Shown here: one piece after another, positions 44,855 through 57,061 of the stretch
How positions within the stretch are numbered: the stretch's first letter is position 1
How the letters are laid out: the number at the start of each line of letters is the position of its first letter
Source of the DNA: Oryzias latipes
Taxonomy: Eukaryota > Chordata > Actinopteri > Beloniformes > Adrianichthyidae
Length of the DNA: 64,000 nucleotides
Assembly (NCBI RefSeq): GCF_002234675.1
Contig: NC_019866.2
Coordinates: forward strand, 14,599,261-14,663,260
Direction of reading: 5' to 3'
Program-made: the position numbers and the translations under genes
Notes under the pieces: model-generated
Told to the model about the DNA's origin: nothing
The model's database searches: none
The model's input: only the letters and a program-made list of their open reading frames with translations

Positions 44855-44898
44855 GAAAACTTGTAACATGAATCCACCAGAGGAGGCGCTCTAACACT
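44855..44898. repeat. 44-bp block identical to V7 downstream flank
   Basis: It is identical over 44 bp to 57970-58013, which follows the RSS of the V segment at 57483. No V exon remains upstream of 44855, so this is probably the trace of a lost or moved V unit. Confidence 0.7.
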
Positions 44899-45684
44899 AC
44901 AAGTGACAAAGACCAGCTCAAAGAAAAATGCAATTTCAATTTATAATCTTTATGATTACAAATGTATGACCGAACAAAGAAAACAATGATGAAAATTGAT
45001 TGATTAAAAAGTTTAGCTTCACACATTAAGGTAAAGAGTTACATTGAAAACAAAAACACAAAAAAATCTTTGATGACTTTCTGTCAAGCATAATAAAAAT
45101 ATCCCATCCAAATTCTAAGTAATTGCTACTGTTGAAAATGTTCATTTTTACACAAAATGACCGAAATGTATGTGGTTGCTTTGAATCATTATTCAAACTT
45201 TTTAAAGTCTTTACTGAATCTAATTCCTGTGAACAATGTTAAAAAAAGTAATTTAAAGGCTGATCTATGGGTTGTTTATGTGATTTATTGCATTTTTGTG
45301 TTTTTCATTAACTTGTCATATTTTGGATATTCTGGATTTTAGTTGCCATTCTTTTTCTGTCCTTTCTTTTACAGATCCTAATGTCCACAAGACCAGTTTC
45401 TCATCAGTGTTTTCTACTTTACTTTAAAACAAGGAAAATATATTAAAACAACCAAAAAATATTTAAGGGTAAAATAATTTAAAACAGAAAAATGCTTCAA
45501 AAACCAACATCCAAAAATAAAAAGATTGTGAATACAGAAACTTAAATGACTCAACATAATTTTTTTGTTTGAGAGGAAGAGGAGGAGCTGAGGCAAACAC
45601 AATCTGCCTCCATGTTTCCTTGTGTATTAAAGAGGGTAAGACTCTCAAAATCACTGACAGACTCTCTAGACTGGACACAGAGAA

Positions 45685-46131
45685 ATGACTGCAGCTACAA
45701 TGAATAAACTTGACTTTGTGGTTACTTTTCTTATTCTGGTCTTTAACTGGACAGGTAGGAAAAATATTTTATAGACTGATGGAAAAAGAAATGATTAGAC
45801 TGCAATAAGTAATGAGTTTTGTGTCTGCAGGTATCAGGGGTCAAACACTGACTGAATCTGAATCAGTGGTTAAAAGACCTGGAGAATCCGAAAAACTGAC
45901 TTGTACATATTCAGGGTTTAGTAGCACTCCCTATATAGCTTGGATCAGACAGCCTGCAGGAAAAAGACTGGAATGGATCGCTTATATCAGTGATGGCAGC
46001 AGCTACATCTACTACTCAGAGTCAGTGAAAAACCGCTTCACCATCTCCAGAGACAACAGCAGAAAGCAGCTGTATCTGCAGATGAACAGTCTGAGAGCTG
46101 AGGATTCTGCTGTTTATTACTGCGCTAGAGA
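45685..46131 (+). CDS. IGH V segment 1 (V family A)
   Basis: The leader exon is 45685-45754 (ATG at 45685 or, in frame, 45700), hydrophobic ([14 protein letters not shown]), ending in phase 1 before gtagg. The V exon 45831-46131 follows a clear acceptor. The Ig fold landmarks are present: first Cys in LTCTYSG, Trp in [15 protein letters not shown], then [14 protein letters not shown] and [13 protein letters not shown] with the second Cys. No stop interrupts it. A recombination signal starts at the next base. It supplies the variable part of an antibody heavy chain after V-D-J joining. It is closely related to the segments at 52517, 54149 and 59828. Confidence 0.9.
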
Positions 46132-46169
46132 CACAGTGACTCAAGAGACAGAAACTCTGTACAAAAACA
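46132..46169 (+). other. RSS of V1 (heptamer, 22-bp spacer, nonamer)
   Basis: Consensus heptamer CACAGTG (46132-46138), 22-bp spacer, nonamer ACAAAAACA (46161-46169). It is a 23-type signal used for joining to a 12-type D segment. Confidence 0.85.
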
Positions 46170-46763
46170 CCACATGGAGTCCAGTTGGATTTGTCATTTT
46201 TCCTTTTTTTCACCTTGGTATCAGTTCTAAACAAGAACAAACTTTTATATGTCATATTATCTTTTATTATGAGATGTATTTTATTATATTATGTAAGATT
46301 TTACTTCACATAATGCTTTGTGTGTGAATTTATTTAAATTTTTTTAAGTTTTTTTCTTTTATTAGCAAGTCATTTTGTTGGACAATTTCATAATGACTGA
46401 ATCAAACAAGCAGGATAAAATACTATCATATTTTCAAATCTAAAAAACAAATCTCGTCATGGCGTGTTTAAACAAAACAAAAAAATCAAATTTTTTATAT
46501 TGTTTTCCTTCTCTGTAACATAATCAACTGCATTTTCAGTAAATTATTGAAATAAAAAGCAGGGATTTTAAACTTGTAAAAGCAGTAAAATGCTTCTGGC
46601 ATACATACTGGGGTTTTATCAGGTTTTTGTTATCCAAAAATGTTATTTGAGATTTATGATTAAGATACTTTACTGTGTTTTTTTTTTCCAAAGACTTACG
46701 CAAATTAAATAAATCATGTTTGGTTCTCATCTTTTGGATGAATCCATTCTATTCCTCACAAAT

Positions 46764-47324
46764 TTCCATAACTTCATTATGTGACTGACCAGTTTTAATC
46801 CTCTGTAGTTTCCTCAACTCTCCATGTCTACCTTCTGTTTAAAAATGGGCACCAGAACACTTCTCCTCTATTCCTCAGACATCCTCTCATAGTCAGATAT
46901 CTTGTTATACAATCCAGTCACATACAACATACAACATACAATTCAGTACTTCCACACATTTACATGTCTGTTTTTCAAGACCAACTGTATTCCCATTCTT
47001 TATCCTCTTCCAGCATAAAGGGGCACAATCCAATGCTTTTTATGTGTCAGTCCCATGCAGAGGGTTGTGTCTGACATTAAACCAAAGCCAAATCAGTCAT
47101 GTCAATCATTTCTAATTTAATTTTAGGAACAAAGGAGACGTGCAGAGCTGTAGAAACAGAGGAAGCTGATGAGACAAACAATAAATTTATGGGAAAGAGT
47201 AGAAGAAGAGAGAGGTCAGAAATGAGCATTTGTGAGAAACAGTATGGATTCATGCATTGAAGAAATTCATGTTTCACATTTCATTTCTTCACTAAGAGAC
47301 TTTCTTAATTCAATGAGAGGGTGG
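46764..47324 (+). repeat. Duplicated IGH-flanking block, copy B
   Basis: It is co-linear with 41865-42564 and lies downstream of V1. Copy A has no V segment before it, so its associated V unit, if any, has been lost. From 47325 to 48640 I see no gene, only AT-rich sequence and short RTE-type tails near 47350 and 47776. Confidence 0.8.
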
Positions 47325-48639
47325 TTGATGTTAGTGATGAGGCAAGGGATTATGTTATGACTCCTAAAGGAAGAAGCCAAAAGAAAAATAATTAAATTAC
47401 CTGCCTTTTTTTTATTCATTGAGAGGGCGGTTGGTGTGTGTTAACCCTATGTTTACTTTCTACAAAACAATTTGAGTGCCAAGGTGCAGTGAAGAAATGC
47501 TGTAGCCATTCTCCCTTCTCACTGTTTGGAGGTCCACATGGTGCTTTTGAAGGCTGCCTCCATCAACTTGGGTCAAATGGGAGCCGCGCCTTTAACCACC
47601 ACACCTTAAAAAATCAGACAAACATACATACAAAGATCCAAAAAACACATAAGTCCCACTCTGATACAAAAATACAAAAATAACAGAACAAAAAGAAATC
47701 CAAAACAAAAACGGCCACAGCCGTAAAAGTGTGAGTGAGGAGGACAAAGGATTAGATGGAGGAAAATGATTCAATGTTATGACTACTGGAAGAAGCTTAA
47801 AGAAAAAAAAGAAGAAAAAAAGTTAAAATACCTTTATTAAAAGATATTTTTTTTTACGTCCTGTGGTGAAATTAGATGGTCTGAAAAAAAAAAAAACAAT
47901 AAGTAAGTAATTTTGATATTGTGTTACTTATTCACAAATGTGCACTGATGCAAAATTATATTTAATTCTGATAAAACTTAAAACATTTTATTGTCTAGAT
48001 GTGAAGTTAAGTTTCATTAAAGACTTAGGGTTAAAGGTCAGAAAAACTATTAAATAGCTTCATGGCATATGTTGCTAATTCGCAATTTTCTTTAAAATCT
48101 AGGACTCCCGTTAATTTAGCTTCATCTTGAACAGAAAAACAGTGAAGAACGCCGGCCACAGCGAAAAACGCCATGACCAAAACCTCCAGCCTTTTTAAGT
48201 CATGTGTGACATTTAAATCTATTATTTAAAAAAGCACAAAGAAAAACAAACATGTAAACAAAATCCTGCTTGTAGTTGTTGTATAATAAGGTTAAGTTTG
48301 TGTTTGTGCTGGAGTATGTCTGAATTGTTCTAGTTAATCAGTGATGAACATTGGCATTCACTTATAACAAGGGTGTAACGATTATTTGACTCAATCGATG
48401 AATCGGATTATAGTATGATCAAACTAGATGGATCTGTCTGGGGTTTTGGGATTTCTGCCATACAGAGTCATGTTTAAACATTTGAACAAAAGCAGATGAA
48501 CTGAAACGTTTGGTCTTTTTCATCTGCGTACCTATAAAGAGAGGTTAATGTAAACATTTCTCCTAAATATAAATGTGATGATTTTTCCAAGTGTTTTTTT
48601 TTTCATGTTAGAGTTTTAGATACAAATGAAGGGAAACCT

Positions 48640-48845
48640 GATTGAGATGCTTTGGACTCGTTCAGAGAAGTGACAGTGATTGATGATAAAAGGAGGCTGA
48701 GGTTGGAGCTACCAGGAGGAAGATCTAGAGGAAGACCAAAGAAGAGGATCATGAATGGACTGAAGGAAGACATGATGGTGGTTAATGTGAAAGAGGAGGA
48801 TATTTAGAAGAGATTAAGATGAAGGCTGATGATTTACTGTGATGG
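48640..48845 (+). mobile_element. RTE-type LINE 3' coding relic
   Basis: A plus-strand frame reads RRLRLELPGGRSRGRPKKRI and then LKEDM, with a stop soon after. The R-G-R-P-K-(K/R)-R box followed by (V/L)KEDM is the usual end of RTE-like reverse transcriptases in fish. The tail TGATGGCTCCTAAAG resembles the GACCCCTGATGGGAG tail at 5186-5331. Confidence 0.65.
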
Positions 48846-49394
48846 CTCCTAAAGAAAAGTAGCTGAACCACAAAAAAGGAAGAACAATTTAATTCAGACT
48901 TTACTCTTTTGCATAATTTCCGGTTTGTTGACCAAAAACATTTTTTTTAATCCTTATACTTCTGTAGAAATATAAAATAATGAACAAATTCCTGTAGGTC
49001 TTCCTCAAACCACTAGAGAGCAGTAAAGCTGTATCATGTCTTATTACACAGTTTTGTCTTATTTGGGTGAGTTACCTCCCAACCCAGGGGGAGGGAGAAA
49101 ATAGTCAATGTCTAATTAGGGTTATGTTACCGTCTACAGAGGATGATAGTTTTTCCTATGCTATAGAATTTAAGCTTGATTAAAATACTTATTTTAAACT
49201 TTCTGAAAGTTAACAATTTTCTTTTTTTTGATCAGTTTATTTTAAAAAGTTATTGTCATTTTACATCATCTTCAATTTATATTAATTTATTCCTGAGCTT
49301 AATCATCATTTAAGAAAAATTAAAAGTTTGAATTAAACAAATCAAATGTAAAAGTTTAGCTTTTAATCTACAAAGTCACTAATAAATATGGTAA

Positions 49395-49652
49395 ATCAGA
49401 AAGTCCTTTGTCCCACGAGCCATCAGACTGCACAACACTCTGTGTTGAGAGCTTTTACTCTTGCTTCTGATTTTGATTAAGCTGAATTTCTGGGAAACTT
49501 GACATGTTTTTAGGAAGTTTTTATACTTGCTTTTATTCTTTTTATCCTTTTATATTTTTATCTATTTATTGTGTTTTTATCTGTTTTAGGAATGATTGTG
49601 TTTTTAAGTATGGGCAGCTGGCCACTTAAAATTTCCTTCGGGATTATTAAAG
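49395..49652 (+). mobile_element. LINE 3' end feeding a microsatellite
   Basis: The frame KSFVPRAIRLHNTLC-stop is the C-terminus typical of a fish non-LTR reverse transcriptase. An AT-rich 3' UTR follows and then AAATTTCCTTCGGGATTATT, after which the TCTA array begins at once. This is the common way such LINE tails seed simple repeats. Confidence 0.6.
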
Positions 49653-49944
<292 letters not shown>

Positions 49945-50372
49945 ATCAGTTCCTGCAAACAAATTATAATGTAATATTTTCTATAACAAAAAATAGGAAA
50001 TGAATACCGGGAACTCAACCTTTAACTTTAAATATGTTTAAAGACATTTAAAGTGGAAAAGCTTTGTATGATGATGAAAAGTAAAAGTCTTTCCTCAATG
50101 TAATACATTAAGAAAAACATATTAGCTTTATTTATTGGTATTTTTTTTAAATCAGACCCAATACCAAATAAAATACTTATGCTGATAAACAAGTTACTTT
50201 TATTTCCCAAATCCATCAATGATCACCGTTATAAGTAATTTCAAGTCTAAATCAAGTTAAAAAAAATGTTCAAACCCAAGCTTTAAAAAAAAAAAAAATT
50301 CAGTCATTGACAATTTTTTCTGATGTCTTTAATTTTTTCTTTCTGTCTCTCTGCAAATCCAGACAGTCAATC

Positions 50373-50417
50373 ATGTAAATCCAGAATCTCCTCCCCTTCT
50401 GCCTGTGTGTTATAAAT
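50373..50417 (+). promoter_or_regulatory. V2 promoter: octamer-like and TATA-like sites
   Basis: ATGTAAAT (50373-50380) is one base from the Ig octamer ATGCAAAT. TATAAAT lies at 50411-50417, 40 nt before the leader ATG at 50457. The spacing suits a V promoter. Confidence 0.55.
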
Positions 50418-50456
50418 GATTCAGATCAGTGTTTACAGTCAGTCTCACTTTTCACC

Positions 50457-50877
50457 ATGAATGTTGTACAAAGTGTTTTGATCTTGGCTCTTTTTTCAGG
50501 TGAGGAAAGTCTGTATCCAGTAGATGAAAAGAAATGGACCTTCTGAAACTCATCTGTCATCTAAACTGTGTTTGTTTCAGCTGTCAGAGGTCAGTCCCTC
50601 ACCTCCTCACAGCCAGTGGTCAGCAGACCAGGACAGTCAGTCACTCTGACCTGTAAAGTTCAAGGACTTTCTCTTGCTTGGCTGCACTGGATTCGTCAGA
50701 AACCAGGAAAGGGGCTAGAATGGATCGGCCGCATTGATAGTGGAACTGGAACCATATTTGCAGAAAGTCTGCAGAGTCAGTTTTCTATCTCCAAAGATAC
50801 TTCCCAAAATGTGGTTTCTTTGGTGGTGAAGAGTCTCACAGAAGACGACACTGCAGTTTATTATTGTGCACGAGAAT
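50457..50877 (+). CDS. IGH V segment 2 (V family B)
   Basis: The leader is 50457-50499 (MNVVQSVLILALFS, phase 1), the V exon 50581-50877. Landmarks are [33 protein letters not shown] and LTEDDTAVYYCAR. The stretch between the first Cys and the core Trp is only 11 residues, two to three fewer than in neighbouring V segments, so CDR1 is short. It is otherwise intact with a good RSS next to it. It belongs to a different family from V1. Confidence 0.9.
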
Positions 50878-50915
50878 CACAGTGACACTAGAAACTAGAG
50901 CGCTGTACAAAAACT
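50878..50915 (+). other. RSS of V2
   Basis: CACAGTG (50878-50884), 22-bp spacer, ACAAAAACT (50907-50915). Confidence 0.85.
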
Positions 50916-51464
50916 GAACAATGATGGTCTGACTGTGAAAGAGGAAGTGAAGCTTGACACATTTTTAAGTTAAACTTGTTTAAAAGAAAATTGAAATGAG
51001 AAAATGGTTAACAAAACTTTATTTTTTATCTTAAAAAACTAAAAAACATTAAGAAATGTATTATTGAGTTACTTTAATGATAAAATGACAGAAATTAAGC
51101 TGCTATGTTTATTAATTTAAAGATTAAAATAAATGAATAACTTTTAAATCCAGGGAATTTTTTTCAGCACACACATACACTATAAAGGTTTTTATTTTTC
51201 AAGTGAACTGGTTGATGTGTTTTTATGAAAAAAAAAAGTTTGCTCAGAAGAAATAAAAAAAGCTTCTTGTTTAGTGTAAGTCTATCGACAAGCAAAATTA
51301 TATTTTAATACATCAGCTTTAACAATTATAAACCATTTGATCCTTTTAAAAATATGTTTTGTTTTGTTTTAAGGAAATTATGAGGATGAAGGTGGAGATT
51401 GTGTGGGAGGAGATTAGAAAACAACACATTTGCCTTTTTTTCATTAGATATTTGGAATCATGAC

Positions 51465-51472
51465 TTTTGCAT
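51465..51472 (-). promoter_or_regulatory. V3 octamer-like site (reverse)
   Basis: TTTTGCAT is one base from ATTTGCAT, the reverse of the Ig octamer, 132 bp before the V3 leader ATG. Octamers act in either orientation. Confidence 0.4.
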
Positions 51473-51603
51473 GAGGAGGTCTTTGCAAAGCTCCTTCTTC
51501 ATAAACAGACCAAAGAAACAAGAACAGGTTCTGACAGAACACTGAAACACTGTTCTTCATGTTTGTAACTTTACTTTGAAAAACTGAAAGACAGTAACTT
51601 AAA

Positions 51604-52037
51604 ATGGAAATGACACAAACCTGGAGTTTAGTATTTTTACTTTTCCTACAAGGTGAGAACATTAATTATTAAATACATTATTACAAATGTTCATCATTGG
51701 ATTTATGATGATTTGTTTTTCTTACAGGAGTCTTGAGTCAGATCAAACTGGATCAGAGTCCTAATGTGGTGAAAAGACCTGGAGAAACTGTGAAGATGTC
51801 ATGTGTCTGTTCTGGTTTTAGCATGACAAGCTACTACATCCACTGGATCAGACAGAAACCAGGAAGAGCTCTGGAGTGGATTGGTCGCATGAATGCAGGA
51901 AGCAACTCTCCCGTATATTCCAGTTCTTTTCAGGATCGTTTCCTCATGACTGAAGTTGTGTCCAGCAGCTCTCAGTACCTCGAGATCAGCAGCCTGACAG
52001 CAGAAGATTCTGCTGTTTACTTCTGTGCACGAGAAAG
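51604..52037 (+). CDS. IGH V segment 3 (V family C)
   Basis: The leader is 51604-51652 ([16 protein letters not shown], phase 1), the V exon 51728-52037. Landmarks are [39 protein letters not shown] and [13 protein letters not shown]. An extra Cys sits two residues after the first conserved one (S-C-V-C). The exon has no stop. Its RSS has a consensus heptamer, 23-bp spacer and perfect nonamer, the best in the cluster together with V7. Confidence 0.9.
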
Positions 52038-52076
52038 CACAGTGACTGAAGACAGGGAAGCAGCTGCACAAAAACC
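52038..52076 (+). other. RSS of V3
   Basis: CACAGTG (52038-52044), 23-bp spacer, perfect ACAAAAACC (52068-52076). Confidence 0.9.
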
Positions 52077-52516
52077 TCCACAAACAACAAACATCAGATC
52101 ATAGAGTCATTCCAGTTCACTCAAGTTTGGAAACATATGCTGATGTCCTTTAGTCCTAAGTTTTTGTCATGCAAAATATTTTCTCTAAATGGCTCTTTAT
52201 AAATGTTTTTATTTAACTATAAAAGGAGATAAGAAACAAAAATATGATAATAATCCTGATGTCTCAACATTTGTTGTTTTAGGAGTCAATGTGCAGCTCA
52301 ATAATACAATTATATCTAGTACAAAGAATTTCTTGAAATAATTGTACATTTTAAACCTTGTTATTTTCTATTTTAATCTGAAAAAAAGCCAACAAACGGA
52401 GAGCAATGTTTTTTGTTGGTTGATATGGAACAATCAGGTCATTAAAAATAACTTTATTCCATTCAAACAGTTTTTTAACAGTGAAAAGTTTGTACAAAGA
52501 AAGAAAGAAAAAAAAA

Positions 52517-52804
52517 CACTAACTGAATCTGAATCAGTGGTTAAAAGACCTGGAGAATCCCAAAACCTGACTTGTACATATTCAGGGTTTAGTGATGATC
52601 GGCATATAGCTTGGATCAGACAGCCTGCAGGAAAAGGACTGGAATGGATCGCTTCGATCAGCACTAGCAGCAGCAGCATCTACTACTCAGAGTCAGTGAA
52701 AAACCGCTTCACCATCTCCAGAGACAACAGCAGAAAGCAGGTGTATCTGCAGATGAACAGTCTGAGAGCTGAGGATTCTGCTGTTTATTACTGCGCCAGA
52801 GAGA
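52517..52804 (+). pseudogene. IGH V segment 4, leaderless (V family A)
   Basis: From 52517 the sequence matches V1 closely ([56 protein letters not shown]) and the frame is open. Upstream, homology stops abruptly at an A-rich stretch (about 52498-52516). The normal first V codons, acceptor and leader exon are absent. The RSS heptamer is changed as well (CACAGAG). It could not make a secreted chain on its own and is best read as a pseudogene; gene-conversion donor use is possible but unproven. Confidence 0.8.
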
Positions 52805-52842
52805 CACAGAGACTCAAGAGACAGAAACTCTGTACAAAAACA
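52805..52842 (+). other. Altered RSS of V4
   Basis: The heptamer is CACAGAG (52805-52811) instead of CACAGTG, with a 22-bp spacer and ACAAAAACA (52834-52842). The first three bases, most needed for cleavage, are kept. Confidence 0.75.
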
Positions 52843-54148
52843 CCAAACAGAAACAAATCAGATAACCTTTTCTCAATAAAGGATCTTATTAGTACAGAAT
52901 TAGATTAAGCTGTTTTTTTTAAATAAAAATCCCAAATTGTTATCTGTTAAAAATGTTCTTAAGATGCGTCTTAAATTTGACCACTAATGGTTCCACATTT
53001 ATGTAATAACTACAAGATATCTAACTGCTGACACCAATGTCTAATTAGTTTTTCAGTCAAAACCTTGACTTTCACATCATTTAAGACTTTTATTTTGTAG
53101 GATGTTGAAGTTTTTGATGGAGTTTCCATGTATGAAAATGGAACATCCAACTTTTTTATGCAACGCACAATTTCCTCACATCTACAAAAGACAATTGCTG
53201 TATTTTTTATGTATTATGAGATACAATCTTTAAGTTTGTCAGTTTAAATCATATTATCAAACCAAATCATATTCTTCAAAATGCTGACTGTTTCTTTGAC
53301 TCATTATAGTTTTTATTGAAAGAATCTTTAGACACCATATTGTCTGTTGTTTTTATTAAGACGGATGTCTGCACCTACATGCAGCGACTTCAAAACAAAC
53401 CCGTTGGATTTCACATCACTGGAAACTGAAGATCAGAGACGTGTAGTTGTGCGTTACTAAATCTTTAGTGTGTGTATGTGTGTATAAAACAGTATGAGTA
53501 ATTGTGATTTTCAAATGCACTTTCAGTGTGCGGATTGAATGTATCATTGTCTGTTCCCTCCTTCCTTGCAAGTAAATGCTAAAAGATATATTTTTTTAAC
53601 TTTTTATGCAAGTCTTAATGAATCTTTTTGTAAGAAAGCTGGGAACAAATCAACAGCTGTTCTTTACAGTCCATTTTCAGAAAAGGTTTCCTGACAAAAA
53701 CCTAAACAAAGACCTCAACCCCACGACTCGAACCTGAAATGACATGAATAAGAATTGGAATAGAAACTTGGCTTGATGATGAGTCATGAAATCTTTGCTC
53801 ACACTAAAGAAAGATTGAATCAAAAAAATTACATAAAATAACTTTAATATGTGTTTATTTATGTTTTGATTTTAATTAAATTTCAATTTCAGATAGAATT
53901 CTGTTTAAAAATGCAAGTCTTGTATAAATATATAAATAACTTGAGACAAGAAAATCCAAATTATATATTAAAAAATTTCAAAACATTTTGAAATGTTTCT
54001 TAACTTTAGTACAGTAACATTTATATGTTGTTTCCCAATCTCCACATTTTATCTCAAATTTTAAAAATAGTTAGTAAAAGGTTAAGTGAGTAAAGGTGAC
54101 CTTATTTTTTGTCTTAAAATTTGTATTTGACACTGGACTCAGTTGAAC

Positions 54149-54514
54149 ATGATGGACTGTAGGACAGGACTGCTGCTTTTAACTCTCTGTTATGCAGGTG
54201 AACATCATCATGCAGATATTGTAGATTTCTGATGTTTTCCTTTTTTTATATCCAGATTTCTGATTTTCCTTTCCAGTTGTTGATGGACAGACTCTGACTG
54301 AGTCTGAATCTGTGGTTAAAAGACCTGGAGAATCCCACAGACTGACCTGTTTAGCCTCTGGAATTGATTTCAGCAGCTATCCCATGAGCTGGATCAGACA
54401 GGCTCCTGGAAAAGGACTGGAATGGGTTGCTACTATCAGCTCTGACAGCAGCAGCATCCTCTACTCAGAGTCAGTGAAAAACCGCTTCACCATCTCCAGA
54501 GACAACAGCAGACA
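54149..54514 (+). pseudogene. IGH V segment 5 with 98-bp deletion (V family A)
   Basis: The leader is 54149-54197 ([16 protein letters not shown]) and the V exon starts at 54277. Both are nearly identical to V8 (59828), including the intron. The frame is normal through [23 protein letters not shown] and [11 protein letters not shown], then jumps straight into the RSS nonamer. Against V8, the bases matching 60191-60288 are gone. The second Cys, the end of framework 3, the heptamer and the spacer are lost, so it cannot rearrange. The join shares ACA with both sides. Confidence 0.9.
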
Positions 54515-55338
54515 AAAACACCACATGAAGCAAATAGCTGTCATCCGTTCTTTTAAATATTATTTTACAGAACAGTGAATGCAAAAAAAGGAAAAGTGAT
54601 ATTTTCAAAAAAAAACACTTTAAAAGGAGTAAAATAAAAACAGATTTGGAAAAGTAAGACTTGTTTTTTTCTTTTTCTTTGTTAAACGTTTAATTTTTTT
54701 TTTTTTGCGTGCAGGTTTTTATTTAATATTTTAAACTTTTTGTGAGTTGGTTAAGGAGAGGCACTGACTTTGACATTTAGTTTGGGTGGATTTGTCATTT
54801 TCCTAATTTAGTCAATTTATTTTAGCCAGGCCTTTTGTTTGAGCCATATCTATTTTAAACTAGAACAACGTTTTATAACATCCATATTTAATTTACTCTA
54901 ACTTACTCTAGCTTTATTTTATCATGTTGTGTTAGATTTTACAATTTTTATGTTTTGGTTGTAATGTTATACATGAAATATTTTAGTATAGCAGCAGCAA
55001 AGTAAGAGTCATTTTTTATGATGACTGTAAATTTAACTGGCAAAATGAAATGTTTTTATTTTCACTCAGTTCTTTAAATCTAAAACATCTTATATGTTTT
55101 AAAATAAAAAAAATCTCTATGTTCAGAGAAGTAAAAAAGACAAACTTAAATGTTGCTATTTTACTTCATTAACTTCATTTTTAGTAAACTGTTGAACCAT
55201 AAAGTAGTGATTCTAAACACATTTGATGCGTCTCGTACACAGACTGGGGTTTGATCAGCCTCTGTTCTCTGTAGGGTTTCTGTTTAGAGATCCACAGCAC
55301 CCTGTGTGTTCAGGAAACAACACTAATAATGTGTTTAA

Positions 55339-55544
55339 CCCTTGTGCTATCTTAGATGACTCCACCCTTACATTGACATGTTTTCTCTACCATGAAAAAG
55401 GTGGATAAAGGTGAAGAGGATTTCATGTAATCTATGGAAACCAGTGAAGATCACAAATCATTGAAGAAAAAAGGTTCAGAGCACTGTCTAGTGGGTCTAG
55501 ATGACCCAGCTCCCAACATTAAAGTGCCTAGGATACCACAAGGG
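55339..55544 (-). mobile_element. piggyBac-like MITE, copy 4
   Basis: It is reverse-oriented relative to copy 1. The tips are CCCTTGTGCTATCTTAG and CCTAGGATACCACAAGGG, with TTAA on both sides (55335-55338, 55545-55548). It is complete and lies between V5 and V6. Confidence 0.85.
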
Positions 55545-55848
55545 TTAAAGTCACACGTGACAAATGAACAAGTCTCACCTGAAACATTAACTGTTTTTTG
55601 ATATGCATGTTCAAAATATTCTTTTTTATAATGACAATACAACTGTAGCCAGACTGGTCATTGACAATATTTATTTTGCTCTTTAAAAGTCATTTTTAAA
55701 TTAAAATAAAATACTTAAAAATGGTCATTCATATTATTTAAATATAATTTTCATTTAACATTATGTAAATGTGTTTCTTATTATAAGGAAGTGAAGTGTG
55801 AGTGTGTGAGTCAGAAAGACCTCAGTGAGTTCATCTTCAGCATCAACC

Positions 55849-56295
55849 ATGTTCTCTGCAGCTCTGATGCTGCTGCTGACAGCTGGATCCTGTGAGGAGA
55901 TTTCAGTGGATTCACAGCAATAATCAGATCAGAAACATTTCAGATTCAGATGAATGATGGAGATGATGTTGGTTTGTGTTTCCACAGGTGTGGACAGTAT
56001 TGATCTCATCCAGCCAGACTCAAAGGTTGTTCAGACTGGACAGTCTTTGACCATCAGCTGTCAGGTTTCTGGATATTCACTGACTGATGGTTATGCAACA
56101 GGCTGGATCAGACAGCGAGAAGGAAAACCAATGGACTGGATTTCTCATCAGTGGGGTGGTGGGAACTTCTATCAAAATGATGCTCTGAAAAACAAGTTCA
56201 GCTACAGCAGAGACACTTCTGCAGGAACAGTGACAATAACAGGACAGAATCTGCAGCCTGAAGACACAGCTGTGTATTACTGTGTGAGGATGCAC
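55849..56295 (+). CDS. IGH V segment 6 (V family D)
   Basis: The leader is 55849-55891 (MFSAALMLLLTAGS, phase 1), the V exon 55988-56295. Landmarks are LTISCQVSGYSL, ATGWIRQREGKPMDWIS (MDW where most have LEW), NKFSYSRDTSAGTVTITG and LQPEDTAVYYCVR. The frame is intact. An octamer-like ATGTAAAT lies 79 bp upstream (55763-55770). The cysteine made at the leader junction is probably removed with the signal peptide. Confidence 0.9.
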
Positions 56296-56333
56296 CACAG
56301 TGATACAAACAAACACAAACCTGGACAAAAACT
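56296..56333 (+). other. RSS of V6
   Basis: CACAGTG (56296-56302), 22-bp spacer, ACAAAAACT (56325-56333). Confidence 0.85.
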
Positions 56334-57061
56334 CAGCAGCTATAAAAACCTAACAAATTGTATGTCTAATAAAGAAAAGAAAAAACATTAGAAATTTGCA
56401 ATTTTCTGTTGAAAAATACAAACATAATTGACATTTGACAATCGTACAATAACAGCCTAGTTTGTCCCAAAAAGACAGAAAATCTAAATATAAAAAAATA
56501 ATAAAATAGGTCATCACTTATTTTATTTAGAAAAATTATTTTTCTTTACAAAATATGATTTCCCAACAGGTGTGTTTATCACCAACAGTTTCTGTTCATT
56601 CTAAGAAGTTCTTTCCATGAAGATTCTGTTCTGCTCAGTGAGACACAAAAACAGAAAACAAGTATTTTATTTTGATGTGATTTCATGAAATTTTTGATTG
56701 TGAGAATATCCAGTCAGACTAAAGTCAAATCCAGAACTTTGAAACAAATTAACTTTAAAACTACTTTTATCATCTCTGCCACTCGCCTCTCTTGGTTCAT
56801 ATCTTTTTCCAATAAAATATTTCCATCCATCTTCTGAACTTGCTGAATCTCTTTTGGGGTCACAAGATAAAATAATTATTTTTTATGAATGTTTCAAAAT
56901 GACTCTGTGGTGGTTAGAGTGAATGTGATCAAACTGTGATTAAAACAAAAGAGAAAGAAGGAGGAGTCAATACAAAACTCTTCTAATGTCTTTTAATATG
57001 TTTGGTGTCTCACTGTAAGGCTCACAGGTTTTATTCTTTTTTTTGCTCATTTTACTTCTTA

